NCBI RefSeq assembly: GCF_001696455.1
Contig: NZ_MAUJ01000001.1
Location: 868,001 to 932,000, forward strand
Length of the DNA: 64,000 nucleotides
Source of the DNA: Pseudoalteromonas luteoviolacea
GTDB lineage: Bacteria > Pseudomonadota > Gammaproteobacteria > Enterobacterales > Alteromonadaceae
Direction of reading: 5' to 3'
Shown here: positions 1-8,864 of the stretch, one piece after another
Numbering within the stretch: position 1 is the first letter of the stretch
How the letters are laid out: each line of letters begins with the position of its first letter
Translations under genes and position numbers: made by a program
The notes under the pieces: generated by a model
What the model saw: the letters and a program-made list of their open reading frames with translations, nothing else
Database searches by the model: none
Told to the model about the DNA's origin: nothing

Positions 1-2
1 CG

Positions 3-701
3 GTTGAGTTGCAGCTAGAAGCTATTTTAGATTACAGCGAAAAATCAGGTACTTCGATGGCTAGCCCTCATGTTGCAGGTGTTGCAGCGCTAGTATGGAG
101 TCAGCACCCAAGCTGTTCTAATGTTGATATTCGAAATGCACTTAATGCAACTGCAATTGACCTAGGTACAGTCGGCCGTGATGATGAATATGGCTATGGA
201 TTAGTACAGGCTAAAGCGGCATCTGACTATATCGCAACAAATGGTTGTGGTGGCGCGCAAGATAATAATGCGCCTGTTGCGAACTTCACTTTTAGCTGTA
301 ATGACTTAGCTTGTACGTTCGACGCAACTTCTAGCCGTGATGCAGATGGCCAAATTATTAGCTACGACTGGAATATCGATGGTTTTAACGCAACGGGTTC
401 AAAAGTGGCTCACACTTTTGCTAATGCAGGCAGCTATCAAGTTTCGGTAACTATAACTGATGATTTTGGTGCAACGCACAGTGTTGCGAAATCTGTAACT
501 GTTACAGATGGTGGAAATCAAACTGGTTGTATCGGTTTAGACACTTGGTCTTCAGCAAAAATCTATGTCGGTGGCACCGAGGTTGCTTATAACGGTCGTA
601 AATATCGCAGTAACTGGTGGAACAGAGGTGCAAACCCTGAGCAAAATTCAAATGTAGGTAATGATTGGAAAGTTTGGACTGATTTAGGACTATGTAACTA
701 A
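3..701 (+). CDS. secreted subtilisin-like serine protease, C-terminal part
   Basis: This is the 3' part of a gene whose start lies outside the window; the open frame runs from base 3. The visible protein begins just before the subtilase active-site motif GTSMASPHVAG, whose Ser is the nucleophile of family S8. A PKD-type beta-sandwich follows (visible residues about 87-165, with FDATSSRDADG and a YDWNIDG strand). A C-terminal carbohydrate-binding module of the CBM5/12 chitin-binding type comes last (CIGLDTWSSAKIYVGG, then an NWWNRGANPE motif). The enzyme is probably exported and attached to chitin or another polysaccharide while it degrades protein. A strong terminator follows immediately, so this is the last gene of its transcript. 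The family call is firm; the substrate is inferred. Confidence 0.93.
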   Translation, partial: VELQLEAILDYSEKSGTSMASPHVAGVAALVWSQHPSCSNVDIRNALNATAIDLGTVGRDDEYGYGLVQAKAASDYIATNGCGGAQDNNAPVANFTFSCNDLACTFDATSSRDADGQIISYDWNIDGFNATGSKVAHTFANAGSYQVSVTITDDFGATHSVAKSVTVTDGGNQTGCIGLDTWSSAKIYVGGTEVAYNGRKYRSNWWNRGANPEQNSNVGNDWKVWTDLGLCN

Positions 702-731
702 TTCCTTATTGTACGATTGAGTAGTAGAGTT

Positions 732-759
732 AAAGGCGACACTAGTGTCGCCTTTTTTT
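732..759 (+). terminator. rho-independent terminator of the subtilase gene
   Basis: A perfect stem AAAGGCGACAC / GTGTCGCCTTT with a two-base loop is followed by a run of seven T, 30 bases after the stop codon. Confidence 0.92.
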
Positions 760-920
760 GTATTGAAGAGTTCTAGCAAGGGGAAATGTTTGCCAGCCTT
801 TTATCAGATGACTTTTGCTCAATGTTTTACTTTTGCGATACTTAAGTGGGGAGTTAACGTGCTGACAGTAAAGTCAAAGTGGAATTGTAATTTTCTAACG
901 AGCCGTGTGTTGGTCTCAAA

Positions 921-952
921 TGTAACAGTGTCCTTCCTTGAACACTGTTACA
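921..952 (-). terminator. perfect hairpin downstream of the TonB receptor gene
   Basis: TGTAACAGTGT and ACACTGTTACA form an 11-bp perfect stem with a ten-base loop, 18 bases beyond the stop of the minus-strand receptor gene. The downstream T tract is short (CATTT), so termination is plausible but not certain. Confidence 0.5.
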
Positions 953-969
953 GCGTTAACGAAAATAAT

Positions 970-3171
970 TTAGAAACGATACTTTAAATTGGCAGTCACT
1001 GTACGACGTTGGCCATAGAAGCAATCGCCTCGTACTAGACAGCTTGTAATAACGGTTTTATCAGCGAGGTTATCGACATTTAAGCTCAGCTCGTAGTCAC
1101 CAAAGTTATAACCGATCATCATATCAAAAAGAGTAAAGCTGTCGGTTGTCAGTGCTTTGTGATAGTCAACACCACCAACACTTACAGAGCGACTTCCATC
1201 AAAAGTCTTTCCTACGTAACGAATGCCAGCACCGAACTTTAACCCTTCAACAAGGTTATCAGCGCGGTAAGTTGCCCAAACTGAGGCCAAATGCTCAGGG
1301 GTAGCCGACAGTGGTGCATCATCAGTGGCTATTGCTCCAACTGCACCTTGTAAGGCTGCTGCTCTTAAGGTTGGATCTTGAACAGCAAATGCGCCAGACA
1401 AAATTGTTTCAGGTGATTGTGGTGTTGTGTCATTTTCTGTAGTCGTGTAAGCATATGATGCATAAACATCAAATTGTTCCCACTCTAATTGAGCTTCTAA
1501 CTCAAAACCTTCAACAGAAACTTCGCCATCTTGCAAATGCAAAGTAGGGGATACACGACGAATATGGTTTTTGTCTTTGATGTGGAATACGCTTGCTGTA
1601 ATTAGATGCTCAGTACCAGCTGGCTGATACTTAACACCATACTCAAATTGCTCACCTTCTTTTGGCTTATACGCGCCGCCTTGTGGCTTTAAATCATAGA
1701 GCGGTTGGAAAGATTCTGAATAGCTTGCATAAGGTGAAAGGCCATTGTCGAACAAATACAAAGCTCCAATTCGACCTGTGGTAGCGCTTTGGCTATCGGA
1801 TTTTCCTGATGTCTCTGTATCAACATTATCGTGACGCAATGCAGTATTAACAACGAAGCCACCGTATTCGAAAGTTGTTTGAATATATCCACCCAGCTGT
1901 GTATCTACTTTTTCAGGTGCGTCGACAGTGACTGTTGTTGGGAGTGCATCGGCTTGACCATAAACAGGGCTATACAAGTCTAGTAAGCTACTCACTGCTC
2001 CACGTTGGGTATCAGCATCTGTTTTTGCATCTTGGTAGTCGATACCGGCAACTAAGTTAACTTCCAGATCACCAAAATCAACATATTGATGTATCTGAAT
2101 ATCGCTTAAAAAGCTGGTCGCGTCACCATCTGTCATACTAAAGGTACGGCTTATTGAGCGCTTGTCCTGTTGAAATGCTGGTGGCCAAGAAAAGATCGTT
2201 CTGTACTCCGATGCACTATCACTATAACGTGTTGACCAGCTGATATGTGTGCTATCTGAAATACTGTGTTCTAAAATTGTTGTTAACGCAAATTGCTCTG
2301 TGTCGTATCGATCCCAACCCGGTTCACTAACAAATCGCTCGCTGGGGATCTGTCCGTATTGCGCTGGTTTGATAGTACCTTCGTGTGGGAAAAACTGAGT
2401 CGAAGATCCCGACTCGTTTTTTTGCATGTTTGCCAATACAGTGAAGCGTGTATCGTCATTGATATCCCACGCAAAGCTAGGTGCAAAAACAAGCGTATTG
2501 TCATCTACAAAGTCTGTTTGTGTACCACTGTCTCGGTAGACGCCAACAACGCGCGTTTGAAACTCGTTACTATTGCCAAACGACGTATTGTAATCTCCAG
2601 CTATTTGTACTCTGTCGTAGTTACCTACCTGAGCCCAAAACTCGCCTTGAGTTTCTTCATGCGGACGCTTTGATACAGAGTTAACAATACCACCCGTTGA
2701 ACCTTGACCATATAAAACGGAAGAAGGGCCTTTTAATATTTCAACACGCTCTAATGTATAAGGGTTGACTCGGGTATTGTTGTAGTGGCCGAATTGCATT
2801 TGCAAGCCATCTACATATACCAGCGGGTCAACACCGCGGATTTTAGACCAATCGCCTCGCGTGTCTACGCCATAAGGACCATTGTAAACACCTGCCACAT
2901 AGCCAATTGCATCTTGTAGCGTTTCTGCGCCAAGGTCAGCAATACGTTGAGAGGTTAATACAGAAACCGAAACGGGAGTTTTTGTGATCGGCACGTCTGA
3001 CTTAGACGCACTTGCACTAACGTATGAAATTAGGCCCTTCGGGCTGACTTCAATGACTTCAATGACTTCAAGATCTTTATTTTTTGTGTTGTCGTCTGCA
3101 ACGGCTGCACTTGAAAGTGCGATGGCGAGTGCAGAAATAAGCGTTGGATATTTTTTGTTGAATGAGCGCAT
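970..3171 (-). CDS. TonB-dependent siderophore receptor
   Basis: The 733-residue protein has a signal peptide ending near AVADD, a TonB-box-like LEVIEVIEVSP, a plug domain (residues about 60-165, with SVLTSQRIADLGAETLQDAI and LERVEILKGPSSVLYGQGS) and a long beta-barrel ending in aromatic YRF. Length and plug motifs match ferric-siderophore receptors such as FhuA/FpvA. It would import an iron chelate across the outer membrane using TonB energy. GGGAA precedes the ATG at 3171. A perfect 7-1-7 Fur-type palindrome lies 43 bases upstream, so iron repression is likely. The TonB box contains a direct repeat of nine bases (TTCAATGAC on the plus strand) that duplicates the residues VIE. The ligand cannot be read from sequence. 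Confidence 0.93.
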   Translation of the reverse strand: MRSFNKKYPTLISALAIALSSAAVADDNTKNKDLEVIEVIEVSPKGLISYVSASASKSDVPITKTPVSVSVLTSQRIADLGAETLQDAIGYVAGVYNGPYGVDTRGDWSKIRGVDPLVYVDGLQMQFGHYNNTRVNPYTLERVEILKGPSSVLYGQGSTGGIVNSVSKRPHEETQGEFWAQVGNYDRVQIAGDYNTSFGNSNEFQTRVVGVYRDSGTQTDFVDDNTLVFAPSFAWDINDDTRFTVLANMQKNESGSSTQFFPHEGTIKPAQYGQIPSERFVSEPGWDRYDTEQFALTTILEHSISDSTHISWSTRYSDSASEYRTIFSWPPAFQQDKRSISRTFSMTDGDATSFLSDIQIHQYVDFGDLEVNLVAGIDYQDAKTDADTQRGAVSSLLDLYSPVYGQADALPTTVTVDAPEKVDTQLGGYIQTTFEYGGFVVNTALRHDNVDTETSGKSDSQSATTGRIGALYLFDNGLSPYASYSESFQPLYDLKPQGGAYKPKEGEQFEYGVKYQPAGTEHLITASVFHIKDKNHIRRVSPTLHLQDGEVSVEGFELEAQLEWEQFDVYASYAYTTTENDTTPQSPETILSGAFAVQDPTLRAAALQGAVGAIATDDAPLSATPEHLASVWATYRADNLVEGLKFGAGIRYVGKTFDGSRSVSVGGVDYHKALTTDSFTLFDMMIGYNFGDYELSLNVDNLADKTVITSCLVRGDCFYGQRRTVTANLKYRF

Positions 3172-3213
3172 GTTATTCCCTATTTAGAATTATTGCGCAA
3201 ATGATATTGAAAA

Positions 3214-3228
3214 TGATAACGGTTATCA
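3214..3228. promoter_or_regulatory. Fur-box candidate
   Basis: TGATAAC-G-GTTATCA is a perfect 7-1-7 inverted repeat matching the Fur consensus form. It sits 43 bases upstream of the siderophore receptor start. A further AT-rich half site (GATATTGAA) is adjacent at 3203-3211. Confidence 0.75.
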
Positions 3229-3231
3229 ATG

Positions 3232-3548
3232 GGGTTTTGTTGTTGTTTTGTTCATTAAACAGACTGTTATAAATTTAGAAATATTCACTACATAAGTTGT
3301 TTCTATACTTTTACATATGTTCCCATTGGAGGAAAATTTGGTTCGACAAAAATTGAGTATTTACTCGGTTCTCTCAGAGTTAATATGCTTTCACTTGAAA
3401 AATTAAGTGCCTGTATTGAATCACAATTAGCAGCTATCTCATTGTATGTTTTTTGCGGTTAACAGAGGGAAATACAGGACCATTGGTAGTGATTAAGCCG
3501 ATCTCAATAGGATATAATCGAGGTAAGCTATAAGAGGTAAATGTAAAT
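3232..3548. other. intergenic region between the receptor and the two-component genes
   Basis: This stretch separates the divergent receptor and kinase genes and must hold their promoters. A short open frame (3318-3407, 29 codons) contains a GGAGGA. I see no homology or supporting context for it and do not call it a gene. No repeat or RNA structure was recognised. Confidence 0.4.
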
Positions 3549-4619
3549 TTGAACTGGCAAGCTCTCGTCGATAATCGACAACGATTTTTTTGGGTACTAC
3601 AAATTTCAGGGTGGATTGGCTACGCGTTGGTCAATTATATCGGCTCTAAAGTCTTTGAAATGCGTGATATTTATGTCTTTGTAATTGTACTCAATGCGTA
3701 TGCTGGTTGTTTGATGACGGTGCCATTGAGGTATCTTTATCGACGAGTATGGAACGCAAAACCTTGGATACTTATATTCGTTGTGTTTAGCGTGTCATAT
3801 ATAACTGGCACGTTATGGTCAGTGGTTCAAAAGTACAACCTGTGGGAAATATATAGACATGGATATCGCCCTGATGAGTGGTTCTATTATCTTCACCAAG
3901 GGCTAGATTCAGTTTACATTGTACTTTGTTGGAGTGGATTGTATTTTGGTATTAAGTACTATCAATTACTTCAAAGTGAAAGGCAAAAGGCATTAAAAGC
4001 AAACACGATGGCTCACGAAGCACAACTTAAAATGCTTCGATACCAGTTGAATCCTCATTTTTTGTTCAATACTTTAAATGCCATTTCGACGTTGGTATTG
4101 GTTGAGGAAAATAAAGACGCAAATCAGATGGTTTCTAGGCTAAGTGATTTCTTGCGTTATACCTTAAATACAGATCCAATCAAAAAGGTTCCTCTAGAGC
4201 AGGAACTTCATGCATTGAAGCTGTATCTAGAAATAGAGAAGGTTAGGTTTGATGAACGCTTGGCTATCGATTTAGATATTACGGAGCAAGCCAAACAAGC
4301 ATTAGTGCCTAGCTTAATATTGCAGCCCTTGATTGAAAACTCCATTAAATATGCGATTGCGCATATGGATGAAGGTGGCAAGATAGAAATTAAAGCACAA
4401 GTATTTGCCAATGAGCTATTGTTAGAAGTTGGAGACAATGGTCCCGGCGCAGATTTGGACAATGGGCAGTTGAAAAGCGCTGGTGGTGTTGGCATAGCAA
4501 ATACGCAAGATAGATTAAAAACGCTTTACGAGAACAATTTCTCGTTTGTGCTATCAAATAATACGCCTTCAGGACTGAAGGCTAATATACGAGTTCCGTT
4601 TGAAAAGGCCGAGAAGTGA
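3549..4619 (+). CDS. LytS/YehU-type sensor histidine kinase
   Basis: This 356-residue kinase has four or more hydrophobic segments in its first 145 residues, then a His_kinase domain of the LytS class. The phospho-acceptor is His170 in QLNPHFLFNTLNAIS. The N-box is LIENSIKYA, and the ATP-lid glycines are GDNGPGAD and GGVGIANTQDR. It probably autophosphorylates in response to a membrane or extracellular signal and passes phosphate to the LytTR regulator encoded four bases downstream. The start is taken as TTG at 3549, with AAGAGG 11 bases upstream; no ATG gives a better site. The signal is unknown. Confidence 0.92.
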   Translation: MNWQALVDNRQRFFWVLQISGWIGYALVNYIGSKVFEMRDIYVFVIVLNAYAGCLMTVPLRYLYRRVWNAKPWILIFVVFSVSYITGTLWSVVQKYNLWEIYRHGYRPDEWFYYLHQGLDSVYIVLCWSGLYFGIKYYQLLQSERQKALKANTMAHEAQLKMLRYQLNPHFLFNTLNAISTLVLVEENKDANQMVSRLSDFLRYTLNTDPIKKVPLEQELHALKLYLEIEKVRFDERLAIDLDITEQAKQALVPSLILQPLIENSIKYAIAHMDEGGKIEIKAQVFANELLLEVGDNGPGADLDNGQLKSAGGVGIANTQDRLKTLYENNFSFVLSNNTPSGLKANIRVPFEKAEK

Positions 4620-4623
4620 AGTA

Positions 4624-5448
4624 ATGAGCAAGATTAAAACGCTAATTGTTGATGATGAGCCGTTAGCCAGAAAAGGGTTGGCCGTCAGACTTAAAGATTT
4701 TGAAGAAATAGAAGTAGTTGAGCTATGTAATGGTGGCCAAAAAGCCATTGAGTTATGCCAGCAGCAAGATATCGATTTGGTCTTTTTAGATATCCAAATG
4801 CCTGGTATGAATGGCTTTGAGGTAGCTAGAACCCTTAGCGAGAGCGTTAAACCCCTACCAGCAATAGTCTTTGTTACGGCTTTTGATCACTATGCGGTAA
4901 AGGCGTTTGAGATTCATGCTTTGGATTACATACTCAAACCAGTAGATGACAACAGACTAAAACAGGCGATAGAAAAAGTGCAGAGCTATCTAAAAACTCA
5001 ACAAGATAATGCCCATAAGAAAAAGCTTGCTAGCTTTGTTGCAGGGATCACAGGTAATAACTGTGAAGAGATCCTGAAAAAACTAGCAACTGGTGATGTA
5101 ATAGAAGACAAAAAGTTTCCTGAATCACTTGCGGTAAAAGAGCAGGGGGAAATCATTAGAGTTTCCACAGCAACGATTCAATGGATTGATGCGGCAGGCG
5201 ACTATATGTGTCTTCACTGTGCAGATGGCCAGACTCATATTTTAAGAAAAACCATGAAAGAACTAGAACAAGAGCTGGATCCAAAGCTATTTGTGAGAGT
5301 TCACCGTTCTGCAATTGTTAACACGGGTCAAATCAGTAAACTTGTCACGCAAAGTAGTGGTGAGTATTTGTTGGTTTTAGACAATGGTCAGGAGCTTAAA
5401 GTTAGCCGAAGCTACCGCGACAAAGTAAAGTCTGCATTGGCGAGTTAA
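4624..5448 (+). CDS. LytTR-family response regulator
   Basis: The protein has an N-terminal receiver domain (residues 1-120; acidic pair D10-D11, phospho-acceptor Asp56 in FLDIQMPG, the Lys motif in YILKPVDD) and a C-terminal LytTR DNA-binding domain (about 170-270, with IDAAGDYMCLH and FVRVHRSAIVN). It pairs with the upstream kinase, four bases away. I chose ATG 4624 rather than the upstream TTG at 4600 because MSKIKTLIVDDEP is the usual receiver start and GAAG precedes it. It should bind DNA as a phosphorylated dimer; its targets are not evident here. Confidence 0.93.
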   Translation: MSKIKTLIVDDEPLARKGLAVRLKDFEEIEVVELCNGGQKAIELCQQQDIDLVFLDIQMPGMNGFEVARTLSESVKPLPAIVFVTAFDHYAVKAFEIHALDYILKPVDDNRLKQAIEKVQSYLKTQQDNAHKKKLASFVAGITGNNCEEILKKLATGDVIEDKKFPESLAVKEQGEIIRVSTATIQWIDAAGDYMCLHCADGQTHILRKTMKELEQELDPKLFVRVHRSAIVNTGQISKLVTQSSGEYLLVLDNGQELKVSRSYRDKVKSALAS

Positions 5449-5484
5449 TAAGTATCTGCATTTAGTTTTAGTCTGGCAACAAAA

Positions 5485-5510
5485 AAGCCCAACTTGCAGA
5501 GCTGGGCTTA
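5485..5510 (-). terminator. pykA terminator, possibly bidirectional
   Basis: On the minus strand AAGCCCA...TGGGCTT is followed by a run of T. It lies between the convergent LytTR gene and pykA, and the plus-strand reading has a weaker tail. Confidence 0.8.
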
Positions 5511-5535
5511 AGAAGTTTATAGGCTAATTATACCT

Positions 5536-6969
5536 TTAAACGGTGACTATTTTCATTGTATTGGTTGCACCAATAGTTTCCATTAGGTCACCGTGTGTCA
5601 GAATTACCGTGTCGCCTTTCTCTAGCGAGCCACCTTCAACGAGTGTATTCAGTGCATCGCGAACAATTGTATCAGCTGTGCAGCTTGTTGAATCAAAATA
5701 CACTGGGTAAACACCGCGATAAAGTGCTGTTTGGCCGAGTGTTGAGGCGTGTCTTGAAAGCGAGAAAATTGGTAAACCAGAGCTAATTCTAGACATAAGC
5801 TTAGATGTGTTACCAGACTCTGTCAGAGCAACAATTGCTTTTACTGAATCCAGGTGGTTAGCTGCATACATGGCAGACAATGCAAGTGTTTCTGAAGTGT
5901 CAGAGAACATACTGTCCAGCCTGTGTTTAGATATGTGTGTTTCAGGCTGTGATTCGGCACCTAAACATACACGTGCCATTGTAGCTACCGTTTCTTCAGG
6001 GTAATCACCGGCTGCCGTTTCTGCTGAAAGCATTACGGCATCGGTACCATCTAGCACAGCGTTAGCGACATCCATAACCTCTGCACGTGTTGGCATTGGG
6101 TTATCTATCATTGACTCCATCATTTGTGTTGCTGTAATTACCGTTCTATTTAAAGAGCGTGCGCGACTAATGATTTGCTTTTGTTTGCCTACCAGTGCGG
6201 CATCGCCAATTTCAACACCCAGATCGCCACGTGCTACCATAACTGCATCTGATGCTAAAACGATGTCATCAATCGCTTCGATAGTATCTACTGCTTCTGC
6301 GCGTTCAATTTTCGCTAGCAACTGTGCGTTTGAACCGGCTTTTTCCGCAAGGCTACGGACATAGCGCATATCATCGCCACTGCGAGGGAATGATACAGCG
6401 ATATAATCAACACCGATTTCTGTCGCTGTGATTAAATCTTGTTTATCTTTGTCTGTAAAAGCTGGTGCAGTAAGTCCACCACCAAGACGGTTGATGCCTT
6501 TATTGTTTGAAAGGATGCCGCCAACTGTCACCGTGCAATTGACTTTTTGACCAACGACGTCGTCGACAGTCAATTGAATAAGGCCATCGTTTAACAACAG
6601 TAGGTCGCCTGTTTGAACATCTTGTGGTAGCTCTTTATAGTCGATACCCACAGACTCAATTGTCCCTTCACCTAAACCAAGCTCAGCATCTAGTGTAAAC
6701 TTTGCGCCCACTTGCAAGTCAACTTTACCTTCTGAGAAAGTTGATACACGAATTTTTGGCCCTTGGAGGTCCGCAAGAATAGCAACATGTTTGTCTAATC
6801 TTTTTGCTATTTCTCGAACTGCATCGGCTCTGTCTTTATGATCTTGTGCCACCCCGTGGGAAAAGTTTAGTCGTACTACATTAGCACCGGCGCGTATGAT
6901 TTTTTCTAAATTATTATCTCTATCTGTAGCTGGTCCCAATGTGGCAACTATTTTTGTGCGTCTAAGCAT
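5536..6969 (-). CDS. pykA: pyruvate kinase
   Basis: Pyruvate kinase converts phosphoenolpyruvate and ADP to pyruvate and ATP in the last step of glycolysis. The 477-residue length matches enterobacterial PykA (type II). Visible motifs are the N-terminal [21 protein letters not shown], the active-site [12 protein letters not shown] with its catalytic Lys, [12 protein letters not shown], and [25 protein letters not shown] lies seven bases before the ATG. It diverges from gnd across 430 bases that contain a perfect 14-base palindrome, so the two sugar-catabolism genes may share control. Confidence 0.97.
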   Translation of the reverse strand: MLRRTKIVATLGPATDRDNNLEKIIRAGANVVRLNFSHGVAQDHKDRADAVREIAKRLDKHVAILADLQGPKIRVSTFSEGKVDLQVGAKFTLDAELGLGEGTIESVGIDYKELPQDVQTGDLLLLNDGLIQLTVDDVVGQKVNCTVTVGGILSNNKGINRLGGGLTAPAFTDKDKQDLITATEIGVDYIAVSFPRSGDDMRYVRSLAEKAGSNAQLLAKIERAEAVDTIEAIDDIVLASDAVMVARGDLGVEIGDAALVGKQKQIISRARSLNRTVITATQMMESMIDNPMPTRAEVMDVANAVLDGTDAVMLSAETAAGDYPEETVATMARVCLGAESQPETHISKHRLDSMFSDTSETLALSAMYAANHLDSVKAIVALTESGNTSKLMSRISSGLPIFSLSRHASTLGQTALYRGVYPVYFDSTSCTADTIVRDALNTLVEGGSLEKGDTVILTHGDLMETIGATNTMKIVTV

Positions 6970-7144
6970 CAGATTCTCCTGTAGGCTGTACTTGCTAACA
7001 TCTTTCTTGAAATTAGGTTGAAAAGTAATCGTTTACAGTGTGTTTGATTAAATAATGTCAGATAATCACGTTTTTCTGTAAAGTTTTGCCGTTTAACCCT
7101 TTTTCATACACAAATTAAATTATATGATCTGTATGACGTGATTA

Positions 7145-7158
7145 TGACACCGGTGTCA
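7145..7158. promoter_or_regulatory. palindromic operator candidate between pykA and gnd
   Basis: TGACACCGGTGTCA is a perfect 14-base palindrome with a central CCGG, the form typical of LacI-family sugar regulators. It lies in the shared pykA/gnd upstream region. A nested hairpin (AGAGTG at 7174-7179 pairing with CACTCT at 7198-7203, with GAGAT/ATCTC inside) follows it. The identity of the regulator is inference. Confidence 0.5.
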
Positions 7159-7401
7159 GGTGTCGTCAATCTAAGAGTGAGATAAGATCTCTTTTAACAC
7201 TCTGACTTATAATGCGATCAGCCAGTGTGTAAGGCAAAAAAATTTGCTTGTGTTGAAGCGTGTTATGACTGAATTAGTACTAAACTTTAACAGCTTAGTA
7301 TAAAGAGTGGCCAGAGCAGCACATTGCATGCTACTCAGGTATAATGTACTCGACATCGTGAAAACGAATTAAAGTGTGGTTGTTACCGAGGAGGAAACTT
7401 A

Positions 7402-8775
7402 ATGCAAGTTGCATTAGTTGGTTTAGGTGTGATGGGCAAGAACCTCGCGCTTAATTTAATTGAAAAAGGTATGACGTTAGTCGCCTATGATAAAAATCCA
7501 GACGCTGGTGCAGAGTTAATTAGCTGCGCACAATCGTTAGGTGTAGAAGAGCGTCTCCATATCGTATCGGATCTCGGTGATATGGTTAAAAGGCTTGAGC
7601 CTCCTCGTTCGGTTTTATTGTTGGTACCAGCTGGTGAGTTGGTTGATACCGTATGTAATGAATTGATTGAAGCCGGCGTGTCAAAGGGTGATATCATTGT
7701 TGATTGCGGTAACAGTAACTACAAAGATGGTATTGCACGTAAACTTAAATATCAAAATAAATTTGAGTTTGCGACTATGGGTATATCTGGTGGCGCTGAA
7801 GGCGCCCGTCATGGCCCCGCGATGATGGCCAGTGGCTCTGAAGGTGGTTGGGAGCGTTTGGTTCCTTGGTTTGAAAAAGTAGCTGCAAGTTACAACGAAG
7901 AGTCTTGCTTTGCGCGTGTAGGTCAATCAGCAAGCGGCCACTTTGTAAAAATGGTTCACAATGGTATTGAGTACGCTTTAATGCAGCTCATTGCCGAAAT
8001 TTATCATTTACTACGAATTGGTACGGGCAGAACACCTAAAGAAGTCGCTGAAATTTTTGAGTCTTGGTCAGAGGGTGAACTAAATAGTTATCTACTATCT
8101 ATTTCTCGTCATATTCTAAGCCTTGAGGACAGTAATCAAACGCCTCTAGTTGACTTAATTGACAACAAAGTTGGCGCAAAGGGGACTGGCCTTTGGACTG
8201 CTCAAAACGCGTTAGAGTTGGGCATTGCGGTTCCTTCTTTAGTTGCTGCGGTACAGGCTCGCCATTTAACAAACACGATTAGCACGCTAGCGGCTAAAGA
8301 AATGACTTATCAAACGAAAGAAACCAATAAGGTGGACATTGACCTTGAAGAGCTTAAGTCAGCATTCTATTTTGCTAGCCTGCTTTGCTATCGTCAGGGT
8401 TTAGCCTTAATTAAAGGCGCATCTCGTTCTCATCAATGGAAAGTGGATCTAGCTAAAACGCTACAAACATGGCGAGCTGGTTGTATTATCCGAGCTGATT
8501 ATTTAGATGATATTGCAAAAGGCGTAGATTTTATTGATACGCTTTCAGACGAAGCCAATGCACTGAGAAGTATTACAGGACAAGCAATCCAAACGGGTTT
8601 GGCGTTTCCTGTACTGGCTTCTACACAGACATACATCGCGACATTGAGTACGCCAAGCAATGGACATTTAGTGCAAGCACAGCGTGACTATTTTGGTGAG
8701 CATGGAATTAAAACGCACAGCGGTGAAACATCTCACCTTACAGATTTAGTGGATCTGCCTGAAAAAGTGAGATAA
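7402..8775 (+). CDS. gnd: 6-phosphogluconate dehydrogenase, decarboxylating
   Basis: The enzyme oxidises 6-phosphogluconate with NADP+ to ribulose 5-phosphate and CO2 in the pentose phosphate pathway. The nucleotide-binding loop is GLGVMGKNLA. The substrate motif is GISGGAEGARHGP. Catalytic Lys183 falls in KMVHNGIEY, followed by the classic His-Asn-x-x-Glu, and the C-terminal domain has GTGLWTAQNALELG. At 457 residues it is about ten shorter than E. coli Gnd, with small differences in the tail. A strong GAGGAGG stands before the ATG. It ends in its own terminator, so it is probably monocistronic. Confidence 0.96.
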   Translation: MQVALVGLGVMGKNLALNLIEKGMTLVAYDKNPDAGAELISCAQSLGVEERLHIVSDLGDMVKRLEPPRSVLLLVPAGELVDTVCNELIEAGVSKGDIIVDCGNSNYKDGIARKLKYQNKFEFATMGISGGAEGARHGPAMMASGSEGGWERLVPWFEKVAASYNEESCFARVGQSASGHFVKMVHNGIEYALMQLIAEIYHLLRIGTGRTPKEVAEIFESWSEGELNSYLLSISRHILSLEDSNQTPLVDLIDNKVGAKGTGLWTAQNALELGIAVPSLVAAVQARHLTNTISTLAAKEMTYQTKETNKVDIDLEELKSAFYFASLLCYRQGLALIKGASRSHQWKVDLAKTLQTWRAGCIIRADYLDDIAKGVDFIDTLSDEANALRSITGQAIQTGLAFPVLASTQTYIATLSTPSNGHLVQAQRDYFGEHGIKTHSGETSHLTDLVDLPEKVR

Positions 8776-8788
8776 CCAGCTAGATTAG

Positions 8789-8813
8789 AAAAGGCCACGG
8801 TGGTGGCCTTTTT
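8789..8813 (+). terminator. gnd terminator
   Basis: AAGGCCAC-GGTG-GTGGCCTT is a perfect 8-bp stem with a four-base loop, followed by TTT, 16 bases after the gnd stop. Confidence 0.88.
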
Positions 8814-8864
8814 AATGTGCAATGCTAACCCTTTAGTTCTCATAAGTATAAATACAATCGAGGA

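Noticed and set aside
745..987. 80-codon plus-strand frame
   Set aside because: It starts inside the terminator of the subtilase gene, contains the hairpin at 921-952 and has no ribosome-binding site or family signal.
2293..2673. 126-codon plus-strand frame inside the siderophore receptor
   Set aside because: It is antisense to a clear receptor gene and its protein shows no family pattern.
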